Below, in pieces: positions 17,180-25,950 of a stretch of DNA of 60,340 nt. Source of the DNA: Ensifer sp. USDA 6670 (GTDB lineage Bacteria; Pseudomonadota; Alphaproteobacteria; Rhizobiales; Rhizobiaceae); NCBI GenBank assembly GCA_000421085.1, contig ATWE01000024.1, forward strand, positions 1 to 60,340, in the 5' to 3' direction. The notes beneath the pieces are model-generated. The model made no database searches. It saw nothing but the letters and a program-made list of their open reading frames with translations, and was not told the origin of the DNA. The translations under genes and the position numbers were made by a program. Position 1 is the stretch's first letter. Every line of letters begins with the position of its first letter.

Positions 17180-17929
17180 ATGACTGGAACCGTCACCGCC
17201 CTCTTCCGAGACGATTTTTACCTCTCGACCTGCGAAGCACGGGTGACGGCAATCCTGGAAGGCGGTGGCATCGAGCTCGATCAGACCTGCTTCTATGCGA
17301 CATCCGGCGGCCAGCCCGGAGACACGGGTTTCCTTGAGCGCGAAGACGGCAGCCGTATCGACATCGTCGAAACCCGGCATGGTGCGACCAAGGACGTCAT
17401 CGTTCACATGCCCCCCGATGGCGCGCCAGTACCGGCGGTCGGCGAGAAGCTGGTGCTGCACATCGACTGGCCGCGCCGCTACCGGCTGATGCGCATGCAC
17501 ACGGCCTGCCATCTGTTGTCGGTCGTCTGCCCCTTCCCGATTACCGGCGCAGCCGTGGGAGAGGAGGAAAGCCGCGTGGACTTCGACATGAGCGAAACCA
17601 TCGACAAGGACGAGGTCACCGCAGCGCTGATGAAGCTCGTCGAGGAGAACCATCCGGTCTACGTGCAGTGGATCACCGATGAGGAACTGGCCGCCAATCC
17701 GGGCATCGTCAAGTCGAAGAATGTCCGCCCGCCGATGGGGCTTGGCCGGGTCAGTCTCGTCTGCATCGGCGAGAATTCATCGATCGACAGCCAGCCCTGC
17801 GGCGGAACGCACGTTTCCGAGACGCAGGAAGTGGGTGCGATCCACATTGCCAAGATCGAGAAGAAGGGCAAGGAAAACAGGCGTTTCCGTATACGCTTCG
17901 CGATGCCCGAAGACAGGGTTGCGGTTTAG
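17180..17929 (+). CDS. AlaX-type alanyl-tRNA editing protein
   Basis: 249 residues, homologous to the editing domain of AlaRS. The zinc site is complete: HxxxH at H107-H111 (MHTACHLL) and CxxxH at C207-H211 (PCGGTHVSE). Such stand-alone proteins deacylate Ser- or Gly-mischarged tRNA-Ala in the cytoplasm. It sits between cysteine synthase (gap 7) and a sulfurtransferase, which links it to amino-acid metabolism; ald lies 2 kb away. The N-terminal half includes the SGGQPGDTG loop characteristic of the family. Confidence 0.92.
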   Translation: MTGTVTALFRDDFYLSTCEARVTAILEGGGIELDQTCFYATSGGQPGDTGFLEREDGSRIDIVETRHGATKDVIVHMPPDGAPVPAVGEKLVLHIDWPRRYRLMRMHTACHLLSVVCPFPITGAAVGEEESRVDFDMSETIDKDEVTAALMKLVEENHPVYVQWITDEELAANPGIVKSKNVRPPMGLGRVSLVCIGENSSIDSQPCGGTHVSETQEVGAIHIAKIEKKGKENRRFRIRFAMPEDRVAV

Positions 17930-17980
17930 CGCGGGCAGCGAACTGTACTTTCACATGAGCAAGCCAGTGGAGTGACGACG

Positions 17981-18844
17981 ATGGATGGTGAGAACGAAAA
18001 CAAGAGCCGCTTTGTCGTTTCTGCGGATTGGCTTCAACAGCGCCTAGATGATCCTTCGGTCAAGATAATCGATGCTGCCTGGTATCTGCCGGCACAGAAC
18101 CGAGACCCGAAAGCCGAGTACGACGCCGCGCACATTCCCGGGGCGGTCTACTTCGATCAGGACGCGATCGCCGATCGGACGAGCGCGCTGCCGCACACCC
18201 TGCCCTCTCCCGAGGCATTCGCCGGGGCCGTGGGCGCAATGGGAATCAGCGAAAACGACACGATCGTCGTCTACGACGGTCCGGGGATTTTCACCGCCCC
18301 GAGAGTCTGGTGGATGTTCCGGATCATGGGCGCCAAGAACGTCTTCGTTCTCGATGGCGGGATGGACGGCTGGAAAGCGGACGGACGCCCGACGACAGCT
18401 GAAGTCCCGAAACCCAGCCCGCAGGTTTTCAACGCGGTCTTCAACCCGAACGCGGTCACCTCGTTCGAGCGCATGAGGGATGTGGTCGAGCACCGGCTCT
18501 CCCAGATTGCCGATGCGCGCAGCGCCGGGCGTTTTGCCGGCGAGGAACCGGAGCCGCGGGCAGGCATGCGGTCGGGCCATATGCCAAGTGCAAGGAGCCT
18601 GCCCTCGGGCGTATTCTCCGACAAGGGCAAGTTCAAGGATCTCGATGCACTGCGGCGAACTTTTGCGGATGCCGGAATCGATCTGACGAAGCCGGTCGTG
18701 ACGAGCTGCGGCTCCGGCATAACCGCCGCCATCATCACGCTTGCGCTTCAATCCTTGGGACATAAGGAAAATACGCTTTATGATGGCTCCTGGTCGGAAT
18801 GGGGTAGCCGGCCGGATACCCCGGTTGCAATCGGTAAAGAGTGA
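17981..18844 (+). CDS. sseA: 3-mercaptopyruvate sulfurtransferase
   Basis: 287 residues, two rhodanese domains. The C-terminal active loop is C243-GSGITAA, the mercaptopyruvate type rather than thiosulfate type. The inactive N-terminal domain has VVYDGPGIFTAPRVWW. It transfers sulfur from 3-mercaptopyruvate to thiols or cyanide. ATG at 17981 is preferred over GTG at 17972. It follows alaX by 51 bases and overlaps or touches the acetyltransferase gene, so the four genes likely form a sulfur/amino-acid operon. Confidence 0.93.
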   Translation: MDGENENKSRFVVSADWLQQRLDDPSVKIIDAAWYLPAQNRDPKAEYDAAHIPGAVYFDQDAIADRTSALPHTLPSPEAFAGAVGAMGISENDTIVVYDGPGIFTAPRVWWMFRIMGAKNVFVLDGGMDGWKADGRPTTAEVPKPSPQVFNAVFNPNAVTSFERMRDVVEHRLSQIADARSAGRFAGEEPEPRAGMRSGHMPSARSLPSGVFSDKGKFKDLDALRRTFADAGIDLTKPVVTSCGSGITAAIITLALQSLGHKENTLYDGSWSEWGSRPDTPVAIGKE

Positions 18845-18849
18845 GAGCC

Positions 18850-19413
18850 ATGCCAAGGTCGAAGCCTGCCGCGATCACGGCGCACGTGACGGAATTGGAA
18901 ATGACGTCGCCGCCGAAGCAAAGCCTACCGATGCCGATCAACATCCATACGGCGATCCTGCGCGTTTCGGACATTCCGCTCGCCTACTACCGCTTTCTCT
19001 ATCTGCGTGTCGGAAAGCGCTGGCACTGGGCGGAGCGCCTGCGCATGAGCGACGACGATCTAACGGCTATCCTCCACGACAAGCGGACGACGGTCATGGT
19101 GCTTTATGTGGACGGTGCGCCGGCCGGATTCTTTGAATTCCAGCAACTGGACGATGACATCATCGACCTCACCCATTTCGGGCTCATGGAGCACGCGCTC
19201 GGCCTGGGACTTGGCAAGTGGTTCCTGCTGCAGACATTGTTTGCGGCCTGGGCCATGAACCCTCGCAAGGTGACGGTCACGACGAACAATCTCGATCACC
19301 CTCGGGCGCTGCAGCTTTACCAGCAGTTCGGCTTTTCTCCGGTTGCGACGCGGGAGACGGTGGTCGAGCCGCTGAGCGACGAGGAACTTCTCACCTTCGC
19401 GAAGAAGCTCTGA
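18850..19413 (+). CDS. GNAT-family N-acetyltransferase
   Basis: 187 residues. The acetyl-CoA loop region is GLMEHALGLGLGKWFLLQ, and the C-terminal NNLDHPRALQLYQQFGFSPV is the standard GNAT end. A GTG at 18841 in the same frame overlaps the sseA stop and is an alternative start. The acceptor substrate is unknown. It is the last gene of the cysteine synthase operon. Confidence 0.85.
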   Translation: MPRSKPAAITAHVTELEMTSPPKQSLPMPINIHTAILRVSDIPLAYYRFLYLRVGKRWHWAERLRMSDDDLTAILHDKRTTVMVLYVDGAPAGFFEFQQLDDDIIDLTHFGLMEHALGLGLGKWFLLQTLFAAWAMNPRKVTVTTNNLDHPRALQLYQQFGFSPVATRETVVEPLSDEELLTFAKKL

Positions 19414-19514
19414 GCCGCTTTAGAATTTAGATCTAAGCTCGGCAAGTATCGGGTGTCGTTTCCTGACGCCAGTGCGCATCTTTCTCCAGAATTCCGCCAA
19501 TCGGGAGAAGCGCC

Positions 19515-19982
19515 ATGAAACTCAATTACGTTGCAATGCCCGTCGAAGAGGCGGAGCGTCTAAGGCAAGGCGGGCGGGACGCCTATGGCAACCAGCCCGA
19601 ACGGCGCATTTCGGACGGCGACGGCGTGCCGTGCCGGCACTGTCTTCGTAATGTCGATGAGGGCCAGCCTTATTTCGTTCTCGCCTACCGGCCGTTTTCG
19701 TCGGTTCAGGCCTATGCCGAAACGGGACCGATCTTCATGCATGCGGAAAATTGCGCGATTCATGACGGAGCCTCCATTCCGCCGATTCTCGCGTCCAGCA
19801 ACAGCTATCTTCTGCGCGGCTACGGGCGTGATGAGCGCATCGTATACGGCACCGGCGGCGCCGTTGATGCCGAGTACCTCGAGCAGCGGGCCGCGGAATT
19901 GCTGGCACGGCCGGACGTCGCCTTCCTGCATGTTCGCTCGGGAAAATACAGCTGCTACCAGTGCCGCATCGAAGCGGCCTGA
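19515..19982 (+). CDS. DUF1203 domain protein
   Basis: 155 residues that match my memory of DUF1203: PCRHCLRNVDEGQPYFVLAYRPF and AYAETGPIFMHAENC, with a terminal YSCYQCRIEA. The CxxC at about 41-44 and the Cys/His pairs (HAENC; YQCRI) could bind metal. No function is known to me. It has a good ribosome binding site (gggagaagcgcc) and stands alone between the acetyltransferase and the convergent ald gene. Confidence 0.82.
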   Translation: MKLNYVAMPVEEAERLRQGGRDAYGNQPERRISDGDGVPCRHCLRNVDEGQPYFVLAYRPFSSVQAYAETGPIFMHAENCAIHDGASIPPILASSNSYLLRGYGRDERIVYGTGGAVDAEYLEQRAAELLARPDVAFLHVRSGKYSCYQCRIEAA

Positions 19983-20020
19983 GTGGGAGCCCGGCGCATG
20001 GCGCCGGGCGGTTCAGTGTC

Positions 20021-21139
20021 TCAGGCGACGTGGAGGACGGCCTCGGGAGCGTGGGCGTCGTAGCCGAGCGCTTCGGCCACGGCGGCATTGGTGACGCGAC
20101 CCCGGTGGACATTGAGACCGGCGCGCAGATGCCGGTCTTCGGCAATCGCCTTGAGGCCGCGGTCGGCGAGCTGCAATCCGTATTGGAGCGTCGCATTGTT
20201 GAGCGCGTGCGCCGACGTGATCGGCACGGCCCCCGGCATGTTCGCGACGCAGTAATGGACGATGCCTTCGACCTCATAGGTAGGATCGGAGTGCGTCGTC
20301 GCATGCGACGTCTCGAAGCAACCGCCCTGGTCGATCGCGACATCGACGATGACGGCGCCTTTTTTCATGGCGGACAGCATTTCGCGCGTGACGAGCTTGG
20401 GCGCAGCAGCGCCGGGAATGAGTACGGCTCCGATCACCATGTCGGCGGAGAAGACCTCCTCTTCCAGGGCATCGATCGTCGAGTAGCGCGTGTGGACACG
20501 GCCGTTGAAGATATCGTCGAGCTGGCGCAGCCGCGGCAGGGAACGGTCCAGGATCGAAACATCGGCCCCGAGACCTGCAGCCATCTTGGCGGCATGCAGA
20601 CCGACGACGCCGCCACCGATGATCGCGACCTTAGCCGGAAGAACGCCCGGTACGCCGCCGAGCAGAATTCCACGGCCGCCATTTGCCTTCTGGAGCGAGG
20701 TAGCGCCCGCCTGGATCGCCAGCCGTCCCGCGACCTCGGACATCGGCGCAAGCAGCGGCAGTCCGCCGCGCTCATCCGTCACGGTCTCATAGGCGACGGC
20801 CGTGACGCCGGATTTGAGAAGACCCTGGGTCTGTTCCGGGTCCGGTGCGAGGTGAAGATAGGTGTAAAGAATCTGGCCTTCGCGCAGTTGCGCCCATTCG
20901 GAGGGCTGCGGCTCCTTGACCTTGACGATCATGTCCGCCTTTTCGAAGACTTCCCTGGCTGTCGGTACAATCCTCGCACCGGCTGCGCGATAGGAGTCGT
21001 CATCCGCCCCGATGCCTGCCCCCGCCTTTGCTTCCACGATGACCTCGTGGCCGTGAGCTACATATTCCCGTACTGATCCGGGCGTAAGGCCAACACGGTA
21101 TTCATGGTTTTTGATTTCCTTCGGGCAACCGACACGCAT
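20021..21139 (-). CDS. ald: Alanine dehydrogenase
   Basis: 372 residues. It interconverts L-alanine and pyruvate plus ammonia with NAD. Catalytic K75 (IVKVKEPQP) and H96 (YLHLAPD) are present, and the NAD-binding Rossmann motif is [15 protein letters not shown] (about residues 171-185). Further signatures are [12 protein letters not shown] and NMPGAVP. Length is normal. It is divergent from an Lrp-type regulator gene with 157 bases between, the usual ald/aldR layout, so it is probably alanine-inducible through that regulator. In rhizobia it contributes to alanine export by bacteroids. Confidence 0.96.
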   Translation of the reverse strand: MRVGCPKEIKNHEYRVGLTPGSVREYVAHGHEVIVEAKAGAGIGADDDSYRAAGARIVPTAREVFEKADMIVKVKEPQPSEWAQLREGQILYTYLHLAPDPEQTQGLLKSGVTAVAYETVTDERGGLPLLAPMSEVAGRLAIQAGATSLQKANGGRGILLGGVPGVLPAKVAIIGGGVVGLHAAKMAAGLGADVSILDRSLPRLRQLDDIFNGRVHTRYSTIDALEEEVFSADMVIGAVLIPGAAAPKLVTREMLSAMKKGAVIVDVAIDQGGCFETSHATTHSDPTYEVEGIVHYCVANMPGAVPITSAHALNNATLQYGLQLADRGLKAIAEDRHLRAGLNVHRGRVTNAAVAEALGYDAHAPEAVLHVA

Positions 21140-21296
21140 CTTTGCGTTCCTCTCCTATCTGTGGGCTTTTTGCCGCGCTGATGAGGCCTCCAGCAAAGCA
21201 GATGGCATCCAGAATGTCCTTGCAAAGAAGTGCTCATCCATGCATTGATTTCGGTAATTCTTGCACAAAACGGCGACTATTCGAAAGAAGATGCGA

Positions 21297-21758
21297 ATGA
21301 CGGGCTTGGATGCTATCGATCGTTCGATTCTGCGCATTCTGCAGCAGGATGGGCGGATATCGAACGCCGACCTCGCAGCAAGGGTCGGCCTCTCCCCGTC
21401 CGCCTGTTCGCGGCGGGTCGATATTCTTGAAAAGTCCGGGACGATCGCCGGTTACCATGCGCGCATCGCCCACAAGGCACTCGACTACAAAATCATGGTC
21501 ATCGTGCATATCTCGCTCTCCGGGCAATTCGCCAAGACGCTTGCGGAGTTCGAAGCCGCCGTGAAGCTCTGCCCCAATGTACTCGTTTGTTATCTGATGT
21601 CCGGGGAATACGATTATATCCTGCGCGTGGCAGCGAAGGATCTGGAGGACTATGAGCGCATCCACCGCGACTGGCTTTCAGCGCTGCCGCATGTCGTAAA
21701 GATCAATTCGAGTTTTTCACTCCGCGAGGTCATCGACCGCCCCAATGTCGGCATCTGA
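21297..21758 (+). CDS. aldR: Lrp/AsnC-family regulator, probably AldR
   Basis: 153 residues. An N-terminal winged helix-turn-helix (IDRSILRILQQDGRISNADLAARVGLSPSACSRRV) is followed by the RAM ligand-binding domain (VCYLMSGEYDYILRV). ATG at 21297 lies a suitable distance from aagaag; ATG 21291 is an alternative. The divergent pairing with ald suggests it activates ald in response to alanine, as the homologue does in other rhizobia. The ald-aldR gap presumably holds its operator, which I could not identify. Confidence 0.9.
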   Translation: MTGLDAIDRSILRILQQDGRISNADLAARVGLSPSACSRRVDILEKSGTIAGYHARIAHKALDYKIMVIVHISLSGQFAKTLAEFEAAVKLCPNVLVCYLMSGEYDYILRVAAKDLEDYERIHRDWLSALPHVVKINSSFSLREVIDRPNVGI

Positions 21759-21886
21759 GACCGTGATCGAACGAGACGCAGCGGCAACCGTGACTGCAAA
21801 AATCAACCGCTTTGCGTGGCGTGGCCATTCCGCCATAGTTGCGCTCGTCTGAACGCATCGAACGCGCTTTCGAGGGGAGATCACCG

Positions 21887-23860
21887 ATGACCGACTTGCA
21901 TCCCATTTCGCGCCGGACCCTGCTCGGCGGACTTGCCGCCACGTCGGCATTCGTCGTGCTGCATCCCTTCTCGACCCGCGCGGCTGCCAACCAGGCACAT
22001 CTCAGGATCATGGAAACGACGGACCTGCACGTCCATGTCTTTCCCTACGATTACTATGCCGACAAGCCGAACGACACGCTCGGCCTCGCGCGCACCGCTT
22101 CGATCGTCGACGCCATCCGCGCCGAGGCGACGAACGCGATCCTCGTCGACAATGGCGATTTTCTTCAGGGCAATCCGATGGGCGATTACATCGCCTACAA
22201 GCGGGGCATGAAGGCGGGCGACATGCATCCGGTCATCGCCGCGATGAACGTGCTCGGCTACGACTGCGGAACGCTCGGCAATCACGAGTTCAATTACGGC
22301 CTGGACTTCATGTTCAATGTGATCAACGGCGCAAACTTTCCGATCGTCTGCGCCAATCTGACCAAAAGCGCCCTGGCCGCCGCCCCGCGCCAGGACGAGC
22401 TTTTCCTCAAGCCCTACGTCATCCTCGATCGAAAAGTGAAGGACGGCGCCGGTCAGGAACACCCGATCCGCATCGGCCTCATCGGGTTCGTACCGCCGCA
22501 GATCATGACCTGGGACGCCAAGAACCTCGAAGGCAAGGCGAATGCGCGCGACATCGTCAAGGCCGCGGAAGCCTGGGTGCCGCAGATGCGCGAGGAAGGC
22601 GCCGACATCGTCATCGCTCTCTCACATTCCGGTATAGGGCAGCAGGCCTATGGCGAAAATCTCGAAAACGCGTCCGTGCCCCTGGCGGCAATCGAGGGTA
22701 TCGACGCAATCGTCACCGGCCACAGCCACCTCGATTTTCCGGGACCCAAATTCGACGGAACTCCGGGCGTCGACAATGCCAAAGGTTTGATCTCCGGAAA
22801 GCCCGGCGTCATGGGCGGCTTCTGGGGATCACATCTCGGCCTTATCGATCTCCTGCTCGAACGCGACGGCGGCCAGTGGCGTGTAATCGGTTCGACGAGC
22901 GAGGCGCGGCCGATCTTTCGCCGGGAAGAAAAGAAGGTGATCGCCCAGGTCGGTGACAAGCCGGAAGTGCTGGCAGCCGCGCAGAAGGACCACGAGGCGA
23001 CGCTCGCCTATGTCCGCACCCCCGTCGGCAAAACCTCGGCACCGCTCTACTCCTATTTCGCGCTCGTCGCTGACGATCCGTCGGTGCAGATCGTGAGCCA
23101 GGCCCAGACCTGGTATATCCGCGACATGCTCAAGGACACCGAGCACAGGGACCTGCCGGTCCTCTCCGCCGCGGCGCCGTTCAAGGCCGGCGGGCGCGGT
23201 GGCGCCGAGTACTATACGGATGTTCCAGCGGGCGACATCGCCATCAAGAATGTCGCCGACCTCTATCTCTATCCGAATACGGTGCAGGCGGTCGTCATCA
23301 CCGGCGACGAGGTGCGCAACTGGCTAGAAATGTCCGCCGGCATCTTCAACAGGATTGCACCGGGATCGGTCGATGCAAGCCTGATCAATACCGACTTCCC
23401 TTCTTATAATTTCGACGTGATCGACGGGGTCACCTACCAGATCGATCTCTCGCAGCCTGCGAAATACGACAAGGACGGCAATGTGGCGAACCCGGAGGCC
23501 AGCCGCATCCGCGACCTGAAATTCGATGGCAAGCCGATAGATCCCAAGCAGAGATTTGTTGTAGCTACCAATAACTATCGTGCCGGCGGCGGCGGCAATT
23601 TTCCGGGCATCGCCGGCGACAAGGTCGTCTTCGTCGCGCCGGACACCAACCGCGACGTCATCGTGCGCTACATCGTCGAACAGGGAACGATCAACCCCTC
23701 TGCCGACGCGAACTGGACATTCGCGCCGCAGAAGGACACGAGCGTGCTCTTCGACAGCGGCCCGAGGGCGCGCCAATTCCTGGCAGAGATCAAGGCGGTG
23801 AAAATCGAGGATGCCGGCGACGGCAGCGATGGTTTCGCCCGGTTCAGAATCAACCTCTGA
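21887..23860 (+). CDS. cpdB: Periplasmic 2',3'-cyclic-nucleotide phosphodiesterase/3'-nucleotidase
   Basis: 657 residues. A twin-arginine signal (SRRTLLGGLAATSAFVVL) directs folded export. The N-terminal metallophosphoesterase carries DLHVHVF, NGDFLQGNPMGDY, GNHEFNYGLDF and GHSHLDF; the C-terminal 5'-nucleotidase domain has NYRAGGGGNFPG. The family releases nucleosides from nucleotides outside the cell, for salvage and phosphate. The ATG at 21887 follows gagggga. It is monocistronic; I found no Pho box. Confidence 0.93.
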   Translation: MTDLHPISRRTLLGGLAATSAFVVLHPFSTRAAANQAHLRIMETTDLHVHVFPYDYYADKPNDTLGLARTASIVDAIRAEATNAILVDNGDFLQGNPMGDYIAYKRGMKAGDMHPVIAAMNVLGYDCGTLGNHEFNYGLDFMFNVINGANFPIVCANLTKSALAAAPRQDELFLKPYVILDRKVKDGAGQEHPIRIGLIGFVPPQIMTWDAKNLEGKANARDIVKAAEAWVPQMREEGADIVIALSHSGIGQQAYGENLENASVPLAAIEGIDAIVTGHSHLDFPGPKFDGTPGVDNAKGLISGKPGVMGGFWGSHLGLIDLLLERDGGQWRVIGSTSEARPIFRREEKKVIAQVGDKPEVLAAAQKDHEATLAYVRTPVGKTSAPLYSYFALVADDPSVQIVSQAQTWYIRDMLKDTEHRDLPVLSAAAPFKAGGRGGAEYYTDVPAGDIAIKNVADLYLYPNTVQAVVITGDEVRNWLEMSAGIFNRIAPGSVDASLINTDFPSYNFDVIDGVTYQIDLSQPAKYDKDGNVANPEASRIRDLKFDGKPIDPKQRFVVATNNYRAGGGGNFPGIAGDKVVFVAPDTNRDVIVRYIVEQGTINPSADANWTFAPQKDTSVLFDSGPRARQFLAEIKAVKIEDAGDGSDGFARFRINL

Positions 23861-23948
23861 CGCGGGATGCGGGCGGAGAAACGCCCGTTGAGGTTCATCT
23901 GGAGCTTATGAAGGTTGCTGCGAGATGAATGATGGCGTTCTTCCTCTT

Positions 23949-24065
23949 CCTCATCTCTGTGCGTGTCACAGAGATCCAGCAGCGCCGCGTCTGCGGCGCG
24001 GGAAGCGTTCTTTCAGCCCAAGGACTTGATCTGGCTGGATTCCTGTGACGAGCACAGGAATGAGG
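23949..24065. repeat. Compound palindromic repeat (rhizobial mosaic element)
   Basis: Nested inverted repeats: outer cctcat/atgagg (23949-23954, 24060-24065), atccagc/gctggat (23974-23980, 24034-24040), lateral hairpins ctctgtg-cgtgt-cacagag (23955-23973) and tcctgtg-acgag-cacagga (24041-24059), and a central gcgccgc/gcggcgc hairpin (23982-23999). The layout would fold like a cloverleaf. It resembles the mosaic palindromic units described in Sinorhizobium intergenic regions. Confidence 0.75.
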
Positions 24066-24143
24066 AGATTAAACGGGTCTTAGTGCGGAATATGAGGAGT
24101 CACCCGTAGGATATTGTTTGAACCAGCGATATCGTCGTGGATG

Positions 24144-24464
24144 TCAGACTGACCGGGACTGGGCGTCGTCGGAAAAGAGGGCCGCGCGCTGCTCGTCGAT
24201 GATCTGGCGTCCCTTGCGCAACGCCGAGTCGATGGCGTCCTGCTCGGAGGTGAAGAGATCTGCCCGGATGAAGCTGCGCACTTTCGTTGCACCGTCCGGC
24301 ATCGACTTTTCGATGCTGCCGGCAAGCCGGTACTGCGACCCCTCGCGCTGAGGCGTCGCCCGAATCACGCAATCCGCATAGTTCTCGGTCTTGCCTGCCG
24401 CAGGTTGTGCCTGCGTTTCAGAGCCGCTGGAGCGACCGAATAATTTCGAAAAAAACGATGCCAT
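24144..24464 (-). CDS. HlyU-family protein
   Basis: 106 residues. The sequence MASFFSKLFG, then ENYADCVIRATPQREGSQYR and FIRADLFTSEQDAIDSALRKGRQ fits the HlyU family, named after a Vibrio haemolysin activator. The fold is a small alpha/beta domain; DNA binding is not evident in rhizobial members. An RTX protein gene lies 12 kb away, but there is no evidence of a link. It stands alone beside ilvA. Confidence 0.82.
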   Translation of the reverse strand: MASFFSKLFGRSSGSETQAQPAAGKTENYADCVIRATPQREGSQYRLAGSIEKSMPDGATKVRSFIRADLFTSEQDAIDSALRKGRQIIDEQRAALFSDDAQSRSV

Positions 24465-24541
24465 GCCTCACAGTTAGCCGCGCTCGGCGGCCCTGTCAAA
24501 GCTAAAGTTGGTGAGCCCGGTGCCGGCCACTTAACGCCGAG

Positions 24542-25792
24542 TCAGATGACGAAGTTGGCCAGCATCTCGTTCTCGGTGATGTCCTGGTAGCGAAGACCCG
24601 CCGCATCGAAACGCTGCTTGAGAACGGGGAAATTCTCCGCGTGTTTCGTTTCGATGCCGATGAGCACGGAGCCGAAGTTTCGAGCCGACTTTTTCAGATA
24701 TTCGAACCGGGCGATATCGTCCTCCTCTCCCAGGAGACCGAGGAAATCGCGAAGCGCGCCCGGACGCTGCGCCATGCGCAGGATGAAGTACTTCTTGAGC
24801 CCGGCATGGCGCATGGCCCGCTCCTTGACGTCCGGCAGGCGCTCGAAGTCGAAATTGCCTCCGGAAACCACCGCGACGACGGCCTTGCCCTCGAGACGAT
24901 CGCGGCCAAGCGCCTCCAGTGCGGTGAGCGCAAGCGCGCCAGCGGGCTCGAGAACCACGCCCTCGACATTCAGCATTTCGGTGATCGTCAGGCAGATCGC
25001 ATTCTCAGGCAGCAGCATCACCTGTTCCGGCGAAAATCTGCGGAGCGCAGCGAAGTTCAGGTCGCCGATCCGTGCAACCGCCGCGCCATCGACGAAATTG
25101 TCCACCTGGTCGAGCGTGACGACGCTGCCGAGTTCCAGGCTGCGCCTGAAGCTCGGCGCCCCCTCCGGTTCACAGAACAGAAAGCGATCGGCCGAGAGGC
25201 TGTCGCCCAGATACCCGGTCACGCCCGCGGCCAAGCCGCCGCCGCCGACGGGCAGGACGACGAGATCGGTGACGAGGCCGGGCGGCAATTGTTCGGCTAT
25301 CTCCGCTGCAACCGTGGCCTGGCCTTCAATGATATCGTCATGGTCGAAGGGCGGCACCATGACGCCGCCGATAGCTTCCACATGCTCGCGCGCCGCCTTG
25401 TAGCACTGATCGAAAATATCGCCGACGAGGCGGATCGTGATGAATTCGGCCCCGAACATGCGCGTCTTGTCGATCTTCTGCTGAGGTGTCGTCACGGGCA
25501 TGAAGACCACGCCGGGAACGCCGAAGTGGCGGCAGACAAAAGCAAAGCCCTGAGCGTGATTGCCCGCGGAAGCGCAAACGAAGGTCTTCCCGGCCGCTCC
25601 GGAGCCGAGCGACTTGCGGAAGAAATTGAAGGCGCCGCGGATCTTGTAGGAGCGCACCGGCGAAAGGTCCTCGCGCTTCAGGAAGACGGTCGCCCCATAG
25701 CGCGCGCTCAGGTGCTCGTTGAGCTGAAGCGGCGTCGGCGGAAAGATCTCGCGCATCGCCGCTGCCGCTATTTCAACATCCTGCTTCATCAC
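24542..25792 (-). CDS. ilvA: Threonine ammonia-lyase (threonine dehydratase)
   Basis: 416 residues. It deaminates threonine to 2-oxobutyrate, the first step to isoleucine. The PLP lysine is K50 (RSYKIRGAFNF), the serine loop is SAGNHAQG and the phosphate loop VGGGGLAAG. The C-terminus carries one ACT-like regulatory domain (KKYFILRMAQRPGALRDFLGLL), making it the short form with about 416 residues rather than the two-domain E. coli IlvA of about 510. Feedback control by isoleucine is therefore likely but may be altered. Confidence 0.93.
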   Translation of the reverse strand: MMKQDVEIAAAAMREIFPPTPLQLNEHLSARYGATVFLKREDLSPVRSYKIRGAFNFFRKSLGSGAAGKTFVCASAGNHAQGFAFVCRHFGVPGVVFMPVTTPQQKIDKTRMFGAEFITIRLVGDIFDQCYKAAREHVEAIGGVMVPPFDHDDIIEGQATVAAEIAEQLPPGLVTDLVVLPVGGGGLAAGVTGYLGDSLSADRFLFCEPEGAPSFRRSLELGSVVTLDQVDNFVDGAAVARIGDLNFAALRRFSPEQVMLLPENAICLTITEMLNVEGVVLEPAGALALTALEALGRDRLEGKAVVAVVSGGNFDFERLPDVKERAMRHAGLKKYFILRMAQRPGALRDFLGLLGEEDDIARFEYLKKSARNFGSVLIGIETKHAENFPVLKQRFDAAGLRYQDITENEMLANFVI

Positions 25793-25950
25793 GTGACCTT
25801 CACCCGTTGAGTTTGCCGATGGCAGTCGCTATTGCACATCGCCGCGCCGGAGACCATCGATTTGACACGAATCGGTCACGCACGGCACTATCGCGGCCGC
25901 TCCGGGCGATCGCCGGCCCACCGACAAACCGCTTGCAGGAAATCAAGAGC

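Noticed and set aside
15814..17196. 460-residue minus-strand frame opposite cysteine synthase
   Set aside because: Antisense, no start site, no known domain.
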